Positions 1 to 7,800 of a stretch of DNA of 64,000 nt are shown here, piece by piece. Position 1 is the first letter of the stretch; each line of letters begins with the position of its first letter. The notes under the pieces were generated by a model. The model was not told where the DNA came from. It worked only from the letters and a program-made list of their open reading frames with translations, and did not search any database. The position numbers were made by a program, and so were the translations under genes. Source of the DNA: Leptolyngbya sp. NIES-3755 (GTDB lineage: Bacteria; Cyanobacteriota; Cyanobacteriia; Leptolyngbyales; Leptolyngbyaceae). The stretch spans positions 1,311,030-1,375,029 of the forward strand of contig AP017308.1 in assembly GCA_001548435.1 (NCBI GenBank), given 5' to 3'.

Positions 1-1257
1 GCAAATGGGACGGTTATAGTTCAAATCACTGGTAGCACTCCGAAGCCTTCTGAAGATGACAATGATAGTACCTTTGACACAGGAGAGTTCTTTACGGTTT
101 CTGTGCGCCAAGGCGGTCAAGAACTAGAACGCTTCGAGCATTTAACCATGAATTCCGAAGCAGAAACGAGTGTTGCAGACTATGTGGTGACTGCACTGCA
201 ATCTTCTCAATATCTTGATGTTGCACATGTTGATCCAACTGTGGGTCGCCCTTTGAGCCGCAGACCGTCAAATGGTTTCTATGAAGTCAGTCCGCCTCCG
301 ATGCCCTCGAATCCGCAGCGGTTCTCGAAGGATGTGCATGGAAATCGTGACGATCGTACTGGGGTACGGGGATTGTTCGAGATTGATGAAATCACGATCA
401 TGGCTTGCCCTGACTTGATGCGCGTCTATGAAGCAGACTTGATGAACATTGATCAAGTTCACGGCATCATGGAATTGATGGTGAGTCTGTGTGAAGGTGC
501 AGCCGATGGAGATGTTCCGAATCCGCCAAATCGTATGGTGATTCTTGATCCACCACCCGATCGCATTAAGCCTCAAGAAGTGAGCCGCTGGCTGACTGAA
601 GATTTTAATCGTCGTTCTCCCTTTGCTGCGCTGTACTATCCTTGGATTACTGTGCCCAATCCTCGGAATGGAGGAAAGCCGATCGCAGTTCCACCATCAG
701 GACACATGGCAGGAATTTGGAGCCGCACAGACGAGACTCGCGGAGTGTACAAAGCTCCTGCAAACGAGACTCCACGCGGTGTGATTGGTCTTGCTTACGA
801 CTGTAACTTCCGTGAACAAGAACTGCTCAATCCATTAGGAATTAACTGTCTGCGTCCTTTCCCGAATCGCGGTATCCGTGTCTGGGGTGCAAGAACCTTG
901 GCAGAACCGAGCGATACACAATGGCGCTACATCAATGTTCGTCGTTTGGTGAGCTACATCGAGAAATCGATCGAGCTTGGCACACAATGGACGGTGTTTG
1001 AACCCAACGATCGCGATCTGTGGGAACGGGTGAAGCGGACTGTGAACAATTTCCTCACTCGGTTGTGGCGTGAAGGTGCATTGTATGGTGCATCGCCTTC
1101 GGAAGCATTCTTTGTCAAGTGCGATGAAGAACTGAACACGCCAGATACGATGATGCTCGGTCGTCTCTATGTTGAGATTGGAGTTTGCCCAGTGCGTCCG
1201 GCTGAATTTGTGATCTTCCGCGTCAGCCAGTGGTCGTCACAGGATGATGAAGGCTAA
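1..1257 (+). CDS. Contractile tail sheath protein (5' truncated by window)
   Basis: The frame is open from the first base, so the gene begins upstream; the GTG at 103 is internal and is not the true start. The product is the C-terminal part (at least 418 residues) of a phage-tail-sheath family protein, the outer sleeve that contracts to drive the inner tube through a membrane. The C-terminal half has the family pattern: a glycine-rich surface segment (SGHMAGIWSRTD), then RGIRVWGARTL, YINVRRLVSYIEKSI and a final FRVSQ strand that would join the inter-subunit mesh. Three tube-fold genes follow on the same strand. Only one sheath is visible; others may lie upstream. The family call is firm, but assignment to the extracellular or thylakoid-anchored subtype is inference. 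Confidence 0.93.
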   Translation, partial: ANGTVIVQITGSTPKPSEDDNDSTFDTGEFFTVSVRQGGQELERFEHLTMNSEAETSVADYVVTALQSSQYLDVAHVDPTVGRPLSRRPSNGFYEVSPPPMPSNPQRFSKDVHGNRDDRTGVRGLFEIDEITIMACPDLMRVYEADLMNIDQVHGIMELMVSLCEGAADGDVPNPPNRMVILDPPPDRIKPQEVSRWLTEDFNRRSPFAALYYPWITVPNPRNGGKPIAVPPSGHMAGIWSRTDETRGVYKAPANETPRGVIGLAYDCNFREQELLNPLGINCLRPFPNRGIRVWGARTLAEPSDTQWRYINVRRLVSYIEKSIELGTQWTVFEPNDRDLWERVKRTVNNFLTRLWREGALYGASPSEAFFVKCDEELNTPDTMMLGRLYVEIGVCPVRPAEFVIFRVSQWSSQDDEG

Positions 1258-1266
1258 TTGAATTCA

Positions 1267-1289
1267 AGGGGTGAACGGTGTTTGCCCCT
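1267..1289 (+). promoter_or_regulatory. Hairpin between sheath and tube genes
   Basis: AGGGGTGAA (1267-1275) pairs with TTTGCCCCT (1281-1289). This gives nine pairs, two of them G-T, around a five-base loop, ten bases after the sheath stop. The run that follows (CACTTCTTAAC) is only weakly T-rich, so it fits an mRNA-stabilising or attenuating hairpin better than a strong terminator. It may help set tube output relative to the sheath. Confidence 0.4.
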
Positions 1290-1317
1290 CACTTCTTAAC
1301 ATTAGGAGACTCGACCA

Positions 1318-1887
1318 ATGCCAATGCCAGGTTTTACGACGAATACCAGTCGTTATTACATTGAATTTGATGGGATGACGGGCTTAGAAATTAAGAGTAT
1401 GACTGAACTCTCTTATGAAGCCAAAGTCACCGGGAACCAGAAAGCGATCGCTGCAACTTACAACGGTGCAGGCGGAATTGTAACTCAACGCCAAACCACA
1501 TCGGGCGGCTATGAAAGCAATCCAACGATGAAGATCGAAGTGTTCCTCAGTGGACATCCGAAGAGTGCAAGCTATCGGCTTTATCAATGGTTCCAAGCTT
1601 GTATGCCGACCAGTGATGGCGGAGATGGCGAATGGGCAAGCAATCGGAAAGCGGCTTCGGTTGTCGTCTATGATGCGGATGGTAAAACTGAAGTATTGCG
1701 ATGGAACCTCGATCGAGCTTGGATCAAAAAATACTCGATCGGTGGTGCAGATGTGACTGCGGGCGATTTAGCAGTCGAAACCTATGAATTTGTGGCAGAA
1801 CACATTGATAAAGTGACTCAAGTTCAAGCATCGAATGATGGACGGATTGCAAGCTCACAGCCTGTCACGAGCCAAAACGCTTTCTAA
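1318..1887 (+). CDS. Contractile injection system inner tube protein 1 (T4 gp19 family)
   Basis: The product is 189 residues and belongs to the phage tail tube (gp19/Hcp-like) family, whose hexameric rings stack into the inner tube inside the sheath. Evidence is the N-terminal pattern SRYYIEFDGMTGLEIKSM, the glycine-rich loop around residues 40-55, the segment SYRLYQWFQACM, a VVVYDADGKTEVLRWNL strand pair and the closing AGDLAVETYEFVAEHI. Paralogues at 1912 and 2527 share this layout. An AGGAGA ribosome site lies just upstream of the ATG. Being first behind the sheath, it is the best candidate for the major tube subunit (inference from gene order). Confidence 0.9.
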   Translation: MPMPGFTTNTSRYYIEFDGMTGLEIKSMTELSYEAKVTGNQKAIAATYNGAGGIVTQRQTTSGGYESNPTMKIEVFLSGHPKSASYRLYQWFQACMPTSDGGDGEWASNRKAASVVVYDADGKTEVLRWNLDRAWIKKYSIGGADVTAGDLAVETYEFVAEHIDKVTQVQASNDGRIASSQPVTSQNAF

Positions 1888-1911
1888 TTAATTATCGCAA
1901 GGAAAACAAGC

Positions 1912-2451
1912 ATGGTCGCATCCTTTGATCTGAACTTTCAGAGTCGCCGTAATGTGATTGAGTATCTGACACTCAGTCGGTTCTACTTTGAAATTGATGG
2001 TAAAACTCAGTTATTGATTGCAAAAGCGAGCGGGATCGCAATCTCGATCGAGACAACGGATCAATCTAAGCCGATCGGTTCTACGAAAGGCGCGGGCGGG
2101 GGTGCAAGAACACAAACGCAAGCAACCCCGACGGGTGTTTCAACTTCTAATTTGTCGTTGGAATTTGTTTCAACTGCGGATAACAATACGTTGCTCGATT
2201 GGTATCTCAGATGTCATCCGAAGCCACGTGATGGGGGTCCGAGACGGCAAATGGAACAACGATTGGCTTGCTCTTTAGTGTTCTATAACCAAGATGGAAC
2301 AGAGGGCGCTCGTTGGAACGTAGTTGATGCGGTTCCTGCGAAGTACAAAACCACGAAGGTGAGTGCGGATAGCAATGAGTTGTTCCGAGAAACGATCGAT
2401 ATTGCTCATGCTGGACTCGTTCGCGTCAATGTGGCGCGTGGTGCGAGTTAA
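1912..2451 (+). CDS. Contractile injection system tube protein 2 (T4 gp19 family)
   Basis: The product is 179 residues with the tube fold: SRFYFEIDGKTQLLIAKASG at the N-terminus, a glycine-rich loop (GAGGG), LLDWYLRCHPK, a LVFYNQDGTEGARWNVVDA strand pair and a C-terminal LFRETIDIAHAGL strand. It lies 24 bases after tube gene 1, with AAGGAAAA as a likely ribosome site. Paralogous tube proteins in these systems can form the first rings on the baseplate rather than the bulk tube; which role applies here cannot be decided from sequence. A terminator-like hairpin follows the gene. Confidence 0.88.
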   Translation: MVASFDLNFQSRRNVIEYLTLSRFYFEIDGKTQLLIAKASGIAISIETTDQSKPIGSTKGAGGGARTQTQATPTGVSTSNLSLEFVSTADNNTLLDWYLRCHPKPRDGGPRRQMEQRLACSLVFYNQDGTEGARWNVVDAVPAKYKTTKVSADSNELFRETIDIAHAGLVRVNVARGAS

Positions 2452-2480
2452 ATCACTGTCATCCTGTTGAATTTGCTGGT

Positions 2481-2514
2481 GCTTGGCGGGGTTTAGTTCG
2501 CCAAGCTTCTTTTA
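2481..2514 (+). terminator. Rho-independent terminator or attenuator after tube gene 2
   Basis: GCTTGGCG (2481-2488) and CGCCAAGC (2499-2506) form a perfect eight-base stem with a ten-base loop, followed by TTCTTTTA. It lies between two same-strand tail genes, so it probably trims transcription after the highly needed sheath and tube genes and lets a fraction continue into the assembly genes. Confidence 0.7.
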
Positions 2515-2526
2515 CATTCAGAGCTT

Positions 2527-3024
2527 ATGAGACCCAAAAATCAATCTAATCTGTTCCCCGAAGTTCTAACGACTTCCCGCTTTTATGTCGAATTAGTGTT
2601 AGATGGTAGTACCTCAGTCGATGCCTATTTTATGGAATGCAAAGGGCTGAAGTACACACAGGACGTGATCGAAGCTTGTGAAGTCACTCCACAGCGATGG
2701 GGTCGATCGACGGCTCCCGGTCGGATTGTGCGGACAAAGATTCCAGGTGGATACAAAGTTGGAAATCTTACTCTGAAACGAGGAATGACGAACTCTCTAT
2801 CGTTTTGGAAGTGGATTGAAGCGGTGCAGAATGGGAATTGGCGGACTCAATGTCGAGATGGATCTTTAGTAATCTATCGGCAAGATGGAACACAGGGGGC
2901 GAGATTTCAATTTCTCCGAGCGTTTCCGGTCAGCTATAATTTTGCAGGCAGTAACGTAACTGCGAATGAATTAGCGATCGAAGAATTAGAATTAGCGATC
3001 GAAGAATTTAAGCGAGTGAGTTAA
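2527..3024 (+). CDS. Contractile injection system tube-fold protein 3 (T4 gp19 family)
   Basis: The product is 165 residues. Tube-family features are SRFYVELVLDGSTSVDAYF, the segment MTNSLSFWKWIEAVQNGNW, LVIYRQDGTQGARFQFLRA and the C-terminal NELAIEELELAIEEFKRV. It resembles the protein at 4267 more than the two tubes upstream. By analogy with Afp5-type proteins it is more likely a tube-initiator or adaptor ring than the bulk tube; that is inference. The last codons carry a 20-base direct repeat (2968-2987 and 2989-3008) built around CGATCG. The stop is two bases before the next ATG, so the genes are probably translationally coupled. Confidence 0.86.
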   Translation: MRPKNQSNLFPEVLTTSRFYVELVLDGSTSVDAYFMECKGLKYTQDVIEACEVTPQRWGRSTAPGRIVRTKIPGGYKVGNLTLKRGMTNSLSFWKWIEAVQNGNWRTQCRDGSLVIYRQDGTQGARFQFLRAFPVSYNFAGSNVTANELAIEELELAIEEFKRVS

Positions 3025-3026
3025 TT

Positions 3027-3341
3027 ATGATGCAAACAGAATTCGAGTTTGTGCTTCCAAAAGGCTATCTAGACAGCGATGGGAATGTTCATCGTAAGGG
3101 AATCATGCGTCTGTCTACCGCAATGGATGAGATTGTTCCAATGCGCGATCCGAGAGTTAAAGCGAATCCAGCTTATGCAACGGTGATCATTCTGTCGCGG
3201 GTGATTACTGTTCTAGGAGCATTGGAAGAAATGACTCCAGCGATCGTGGAAGGTTTTTTTGCTTGTGATTTGAACTATCTGCAAAACTTCTATCGTCAGA
3301 TTAATGACCTAGAAGAAGTGCCTGAACTACAAGCGGTCTAA
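3027..3341 (+). CDS. Tail assembly chaperone-like protein 1
   Basis: The product is 104 residues and mostly helical. It starts with TEFEFVLPKGYLDSDGNVHRKG, then IMRLSTAMDEI and a helical stretch through YATVIILSRVITVLGAL. The neighbour at 3401 has the same layout (LPKGFVDEQGQVHREGIMRLATARDEL), so the two are paralogues. The pattern matches phage tail assembly proteins of the Mu gp41/gpE-like chaperone group, which guide tube and tape-measure assembly and are absent from the finished particle. This family call is from memory and moderately sure. It ends before the CPHC motif seen in its partner, and no -1 frame ORF follows it. Confidence 0.7.
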   Translation: MMQTEFEFVLPKGYLDSDGNVHRKGIMRLSTAMDEIVPMRDPRVKANPAYATVIILSRVITVLGALEEMTPAIVEGFFACDLNYLQNFYRQINDLEEVPELQAV

Positions 3342-3400
3342 ATTCATGTTGAGATCAGAAAAAGAGCGACTATCATAGTTCCAATTTCTGATTTTCCTAG

Positions 3401-3775
3401 ATGATGAGCTTACCAATCACTGAGTTTAAGTTTACGCTGCCCAAAGGATTTGTAGATGAACAAGGACAAGTCCATCGGGAGGGCATCATGCGGCTTGCAA
3501 CTGCCAGGGACGAACTGAGTGTTACGCGAGACCTGCGAACTCAAGACGATCCTGCCTATAGCGTTTTAGTGCTGCTGTCTCAAGTCATTACTCGTTTAGG
3601 CACATTTGCTTTTATTTCACCTGAGCAATTAGAAAACCTGTTTAGTCTGGACTTAGCGTATTTGCGCGAGTTCTATAACCGTATCAATCAACAAGGCGAT
3701 GCTCACATTCCAGTTGATTGTCCGCATTGTCAAGAGCAGTTTCAAGTGGAGTTAGCACTATCGGGGGAGTTCTGA
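3401..3775 (+). CDS. Tail assembly chaperone-like protein 2 with C-terminal CPHC motif
   Basis: The product is 124 residues and paralogous to the protein at 3027, with a C-terminal extension that contains CPHC (VDCPHCQEQFQVEL), half of a zinc-ribbon-like site. The zero-frame product ends at the TGA at 3773-3775. Six codons before the end the reading frame enters a run of five G residues (3763-3767). A stem-loop begins at 3776, and the -1 frame continues into the DUF6760-type ORF. A -1 slip on the G-run would give a fusion of about 173 residues, as in the G/GT and E/E' tail chaperone pairs of long-tailed phages. Confidence 0.72.
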   Translation: MMSLPITEFKFTLPKGFVDEQGQVHREGIMRLATARDELSVTRDLRTQDDPAYSVLVLLSQVITRLGTFAFISPEQLENLFSLDLAYLREFYNRINQQGDAHIPVDCPHCQEQFQVELALSGEF

Positions 3776-3921
3776 GCTACCCTTCGGAACAGTTGCACGA
3801 AGAGGTAGCATTGATCGCGCTGCATTTCCATTGGTCGCTGGAGCAGATTTTGAGCTTGGAACATCACGATCGACAGCGCTGGGTAACAGAAATTGGCAAC
3901 TTACGACAGAAGCTTGGTTGA
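3718..3921 (+). CDS. DUF6760-type contractile injection system protein, possibly made by -1 frameshift
   Basis: The conserved part starts at about 3772 (LSYPSEQLHEEVALIA) and continues HFHWSLEQILSLEHHDRQRW to the stop at 3919-3921. This matches the small DUF6760-type proteins of injection-system clusters, which I recognise by the E-E-V-A...HFHW...LEH...RW pattern. No good start exists: only TTG at 3718 or 3727 without a ribosome site, or CTG at 3772 two bases behind GGGGGAG. The coordinates given are the longest open frame. The conserved region begins exactly where the zero-frame chaperone stops. The product may therefore be the C-terminal part of a chaperone fusion rather than a free protein. 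Confidence 0.6.
   Translation: MSALSRAVSSGVSTIGGVLSYPSEQLHEEVALIALHFHWSLEQILSLEHHDRQRWVTEIGNLRQKLG
3763..3809 (+). promoter_or_regulatory. Candidate programmed -1 frameshift signal
   Basis: In the frame of the chaperone the codons read TCG GGG GAG TTC TGA (3761-3775). The GGG codon can re-pair one base upstream on GGG. Six bases after the GAG codon a stem begins: GCTACCCTTCG (3776-3786) pairs with CGAAG (3798-3802) and GGTAGC (3804-3809), with A3803 bulged and an 11-base loop. The spacing of five to nine bases and a stem of this size are what -1 frameshift sites usually show. The heptamer is not a perfect X-XXY-YYZ, because the A-site codon GAG would move onto GGA. Confidence 0.55.
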
Positions 3922-3994
3922 TTCGACTTTTGGCTACTATTCGAGAATCGATTCGTTGGTCTAGACTGACGAGCAATTCTCTATTCTTGGTTCT

Positions 3995-4258
3995 ATGTCT
4001 GCGGTTCCCCCGATTCCACCTCAGAAAGTTGAGCTTCGTCGATCGATTACTCCGATCGCTTATCCAGTTGCGCCTGCGGGCTTTTGTGCGCCTGCAAGAA
4101 CATTAAGTCATCGCTCTCAGAAAGAACATAATCTGATGGCGGCAATGGTTGGAACGGTGTTAAAAGATCCATTGTTAATGAGGCAATTGAGCGATCGAGT
4201 TTATGAATTAATGCAAGAAGAACTGATGCGCGATCGCGATCGATACAGTCGTTATTAA
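3995..4258 (+). CDS. Small injection-system protein with conserved C-terminal helix
   Basis: The product is 87 residues. The first half is proline-rich and basic, with no recognisable domain. Residues 65-87 form a predicted amphipathic helix that starts LSDRVYELMQEEL and ends in acidic and arginine residues (RDRDRYSRY). The pattern L-x3-[IV]-Y-x-L-[LM]-x3-L-x2-[DE]-R-[DE]-R-[HY] recurs at the extreme C-terminus of the 1384-residue protein encoded 560 bases downstream. Similar short proteins occur in other eCIS clusters as far as I recall, without a known function. It may be a docking or baseplate adaptor piece. Confidence 0.65.
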   Translation: MSAVPPIPPQKVELRRSITPIAYPVAPAGFCAPARTLSHRSQKEHNLMAAMVGTVLKDPLLMRQLSDRVYELMQEELMRDRDRYSRY

Positions 4259-4266
4259 TCAAACCT

Positions 4267-4791
4267 ATGTTCTCTCGACCCAGACCTCAAATTCGTCTTC
4301 CTCAACGCAGGCAACCCGCTAAATCTCGCCCTACGACTAGCGATCGACTCTCTCATGCGTTTAACTATGTGACAGCGAACCGTTTCTATGTCGAAATGGA
4401 AGGGACACTCACCGCGTGTTTCTCTAGTTGTCAGGGATTGAGCGCTAAGAACAATACAACTTTGCTAAAAGAGGGTGGTTCTAATACACGCCAGCAGGTT
4501 TTACTCGGACCTGTGAGCTATACAGAAGTCACGTTGAGTCGTGGTATTACAGATAGTTTGATGTTCTATCAGTGGTTAGAGACATCGTTTAGTGGAGGAA
4601 AGAAGTTTCAGCGGCGAGATGCGACGATTCTATTGTTTAATCAGGCTGGAGAAACGATGCAAGCTTGGACATTAGTTTCAGCCGTTCCTGTGGGATGGAA
4701 AGCACCTTCGTTCCAAGCAAGTTCAACGAATTTAGCGATCGAAGAATTGAGTCTTGCCTTTGAAGAACTCAAAGTGGTCAAAAGAAAGTAA
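4267..4791 (+). CDS. Tube-fold protein 4 with basic N-terminal extension (T4 gp19 family)
   Basis: The product is 174 residues. The tube domain starts near residue 35 (NYVTANRFYVEMEGTLTACF) and contains VTLSRGITDSLMFYQWLETS, ILLFNQAGETMQAWTLVSA and a closing LAIEELSLAFEELKVV. It is preceded by about 30 arginine- and proline-rich residues that the other three tube paralogues lack. This gene is separated from the main tube genes and sits next to the large disordered protein. A specialised ring at the baseplate end, in the manner of Afp5, is more likely than the bulk tube (inference). Confidence 0.82.
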   Translation: MFSRPRPQIRLPQRRQPAKSRPTTSDRLSHAFNYVTANRFYVEMEGTLTACFSSCQGLSAKNNTTLLKEGGSNTRQQVLLGPVSYTEVTLSRGITDSLMFYQWLETSFSGGKKFQRRDATILLFNQAGETMQAWTLVSAVPVGWKAPSFQASSTNLAIEELSLAFEELKVVKRK

Positions 4792-4812
4792 CACTATCGG
4801 TAGGCTCGAACG

Positions 4813-7800
4813 ATGGCGGAATTTCCTGATAGTTCTGATGCTCGTGATTTGTCTGAAGAACAATTAGAACAGGAACCCTTGGGGATTAAACGTCCTTTGG
4901 GGATTCCGTTGCTTCAACCTAAGTTTATTACACCACTGGGCGCGAAACCGTTAGGAATGCTGAAAAGTAATCCGTTTGATGGCATTGCACACTATCAATC
5001 GATCAATCAGCAATTTCAGAATTTTCCGATTCAACAAAGCGAGAGCATTGATTCAGCAGAGCTAGTTGATGAAAATTTCTCGATCGTTGAACCCGAAGTT
5101 GCTCAGACGAATATTTTAGCGAATGAAGTTGTACAATCACAGTCTGAAGAGCAAATACTGGAGGCTTCTGAGATTGAATCGTCGATCGTACAATCAGAAC
5201 CTCAAGCTTCATTACAATCCAATGAAGTATTTAGCATTCAACAAAAAGCGGATAGTTCTGAATCAAGCAATGAGCAAATAGAAGACACTGCACTATCTGA
5301 TAATTTTGCAATTCAGAACAAGCCACAAGAAGATTTTGGAGAATCACAAATTGAGCCGATTCAGCAATTTGTGGGGACTGAAAATAATACGATCGAGCCT
5401 CCTGATTTAGTACAGACAAATCAGCTACAAGTGATCGAACCGATCCAGCAACTTGTAGAACTTGATAGTGATGCGATCGAGCCTCATCTACCCCAGATAG
5501 ATCGGTTTGAAAATACATCACAAGCTTCATCACCGCCAGTTCAGCAAGCAGTAGAAAGTCCAAATCTTTTAGAATTTGAGAACTCAACCGAGCCAACACA
5601 AGTCGATAGTATTCAACAAAAGGTTGATAGTTCTCAATCAGAAGCTTTGAGAAATAAAATTGTACAGTCAGCCGCAGCGGAGACGATTACAGAATCATTT
5701 AGCGTAGATACTTTTACATCTCATGACAACATACAAGCTTCGAACCAAACGATCGGGCAATTTTCGGAGTTTGCAAGCTCAAATCTTTCACAATCTGAAC
5801 CCGCAGCATTATCACTAGAATCAAATACGATTCAACAGAAAACCGATCCGATTCAGCAATCTTTAGAAGCTACAGACTTCGAGGAACCCATCGCACCATT
5901 ACCAGAAAATATTATTCAAAAGAAAGCTAATTCTGATCATTCTCAAGTTTGGAGTGGTGACACTGAACTATCGTCAACCGAACACATAGAACTTTCCCAA
6001 CCTTCGATCGAGCAATTCTCTCAGCCAGATATCTCGATCGACGTTCCAGCAATTCAACCAGCAGTAACATTACCAATTGAGCCTGGACTATCAACGAGTG
6101 TAGCTGAGACTAATCCCCCTAATGTTGCATCTGATGAGAGCATTAAGGCGAATGAAGCTCCGACTTTAAGCAAAATTGAGACATTGCCTGTTCAGCGATC
6201 GACAACCGCCAAACCTACACTTGGTCAATCGCTCAGACAATCTTTTCAAAGTCTCACTCAACGATTTCAGCAGAGTTTTTTCAACAAGCCAGATCAGAAC
6301 CGTGAAGCGATCGCTCCTACTCCTGATTCAACAACCTCTGATAGTGAGCCGATTCAGCAATTCGCTCAGCCAGATACTGATGGAAATTTAGATGAAATCG
6401 AATCACAAGCTGATCAAATCATCGAGCAATCACTAGAACTCTCATCACTTGATTCTCACACAAGCTCAGAGTTTGTTGATGTTCAATCCTTAGAAAGCGG
6501 TTTCACCCCGGAGTCACCCGTTCAAGCATTCGGCATAGAAGAACAACTGCTAGAACAGTCACCAATTAATTCGCAGATAGACATAGAATCTGTTAATCCT
6601 CAAGCTTCAGAGGGTGAATCTATTTCTGAGTTGCCTGTTCAAGCATTCAGCACAGAACAATTATTAGAACAGTCATCGATTGATTCGCAGGTGGATGAGC
6701 TTATTGATGCTCAGTCTTCAGAAAGCATTGCTATCTCTGAAACACCGATTCAAGCATCCAGCAAAATACCAAATATTGAAACGATAATCAGCGAGAATGA
6801 TGCTCTAGATACGAACGAGGCACTTCAAGAAGCGATTTATTCTGAAACTGCTACAGAGAGTCCTGTCCAACGGTCTGTTGAACCTACAATTTCGGAAAGT
6901 TTGATTTCTGAATCGATTGGAGTGCAGACTCAGGAGAATGGAAGTACAAACGGTGCTTTGAATGAAAGCTCTGTTGCAGATCGCGAGATTACTCCGAACA
7001 GTGCAGTGATTCAGCAGTTTGAAAAGGCGAATCATGATGCTACAGGTAATTTTCAAGATAGCAAAGCTCCACAATCAATCTCTACGATCGCATCTCAAAC
7101 ATCCATTCAGCCTCAATCGTCTTTCACTGAAACTCCAATCCAGCAATCATCGGCGCATCGAACAGACGCACAGGTTGAGCAGTTTGATAGTACAGATTTG
7201 AGGTCAGAAGTTTCAACTATCCAAACTAATACGATCGAGCCTCTAATTCAGCGATCGACAATTTCAGAGCAAGTTCTTGGATCTGCTTCAGAAGAAATTG
7301 ATAATAATTCAATGACCGTTGAAGGCAATCCTGAAACAGCCATCCAAGACAGTGTTCCTGATTTAACGATTGAATCCCCGATCGCGCAATTCAAGGTTGA
7401 AGCAGATTCGGGAGGGAATGATTATACGATCGTCGATCGCGACATTTCAGAAATTGCAAATGAGTCCAAATTGCTTGATGATGAAAATTCGCAAGCACTC
7501 CCAGAAGCAACGATTCAGCGATCAATTCCGAATTCTCCTGTGCAGTTAGATATCAACGAAGCGATCGAGCCTTCGCCTGAAAGTTTGTCTGGTCTGTCCA
7601 GCTTCCAAACTCCAATCCAAGCATCATCTGAAGGCGACATTAAGCAGACAGAGCATTTACAAAGTGATACTGATTCTGTTCTAGATGTAGTGTCTAATCA
7701 GTCAGTTTTTCCAATTCAGCAAACTAAAAACCCTTTATCAATTGAGCAACGACCAACTGAAGTTATCTCTAATTCACCTCAATCATCAGCAATTCTAGAA

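Noticed and set aside
3831-4106. Plus-strand ORF of 91 codons between the DUF6760 ORF and the 87-residue protein
   Set aside because: It overlaps two better-supported ORFs in other frames, has no recognisable pattern and no ribosome site.
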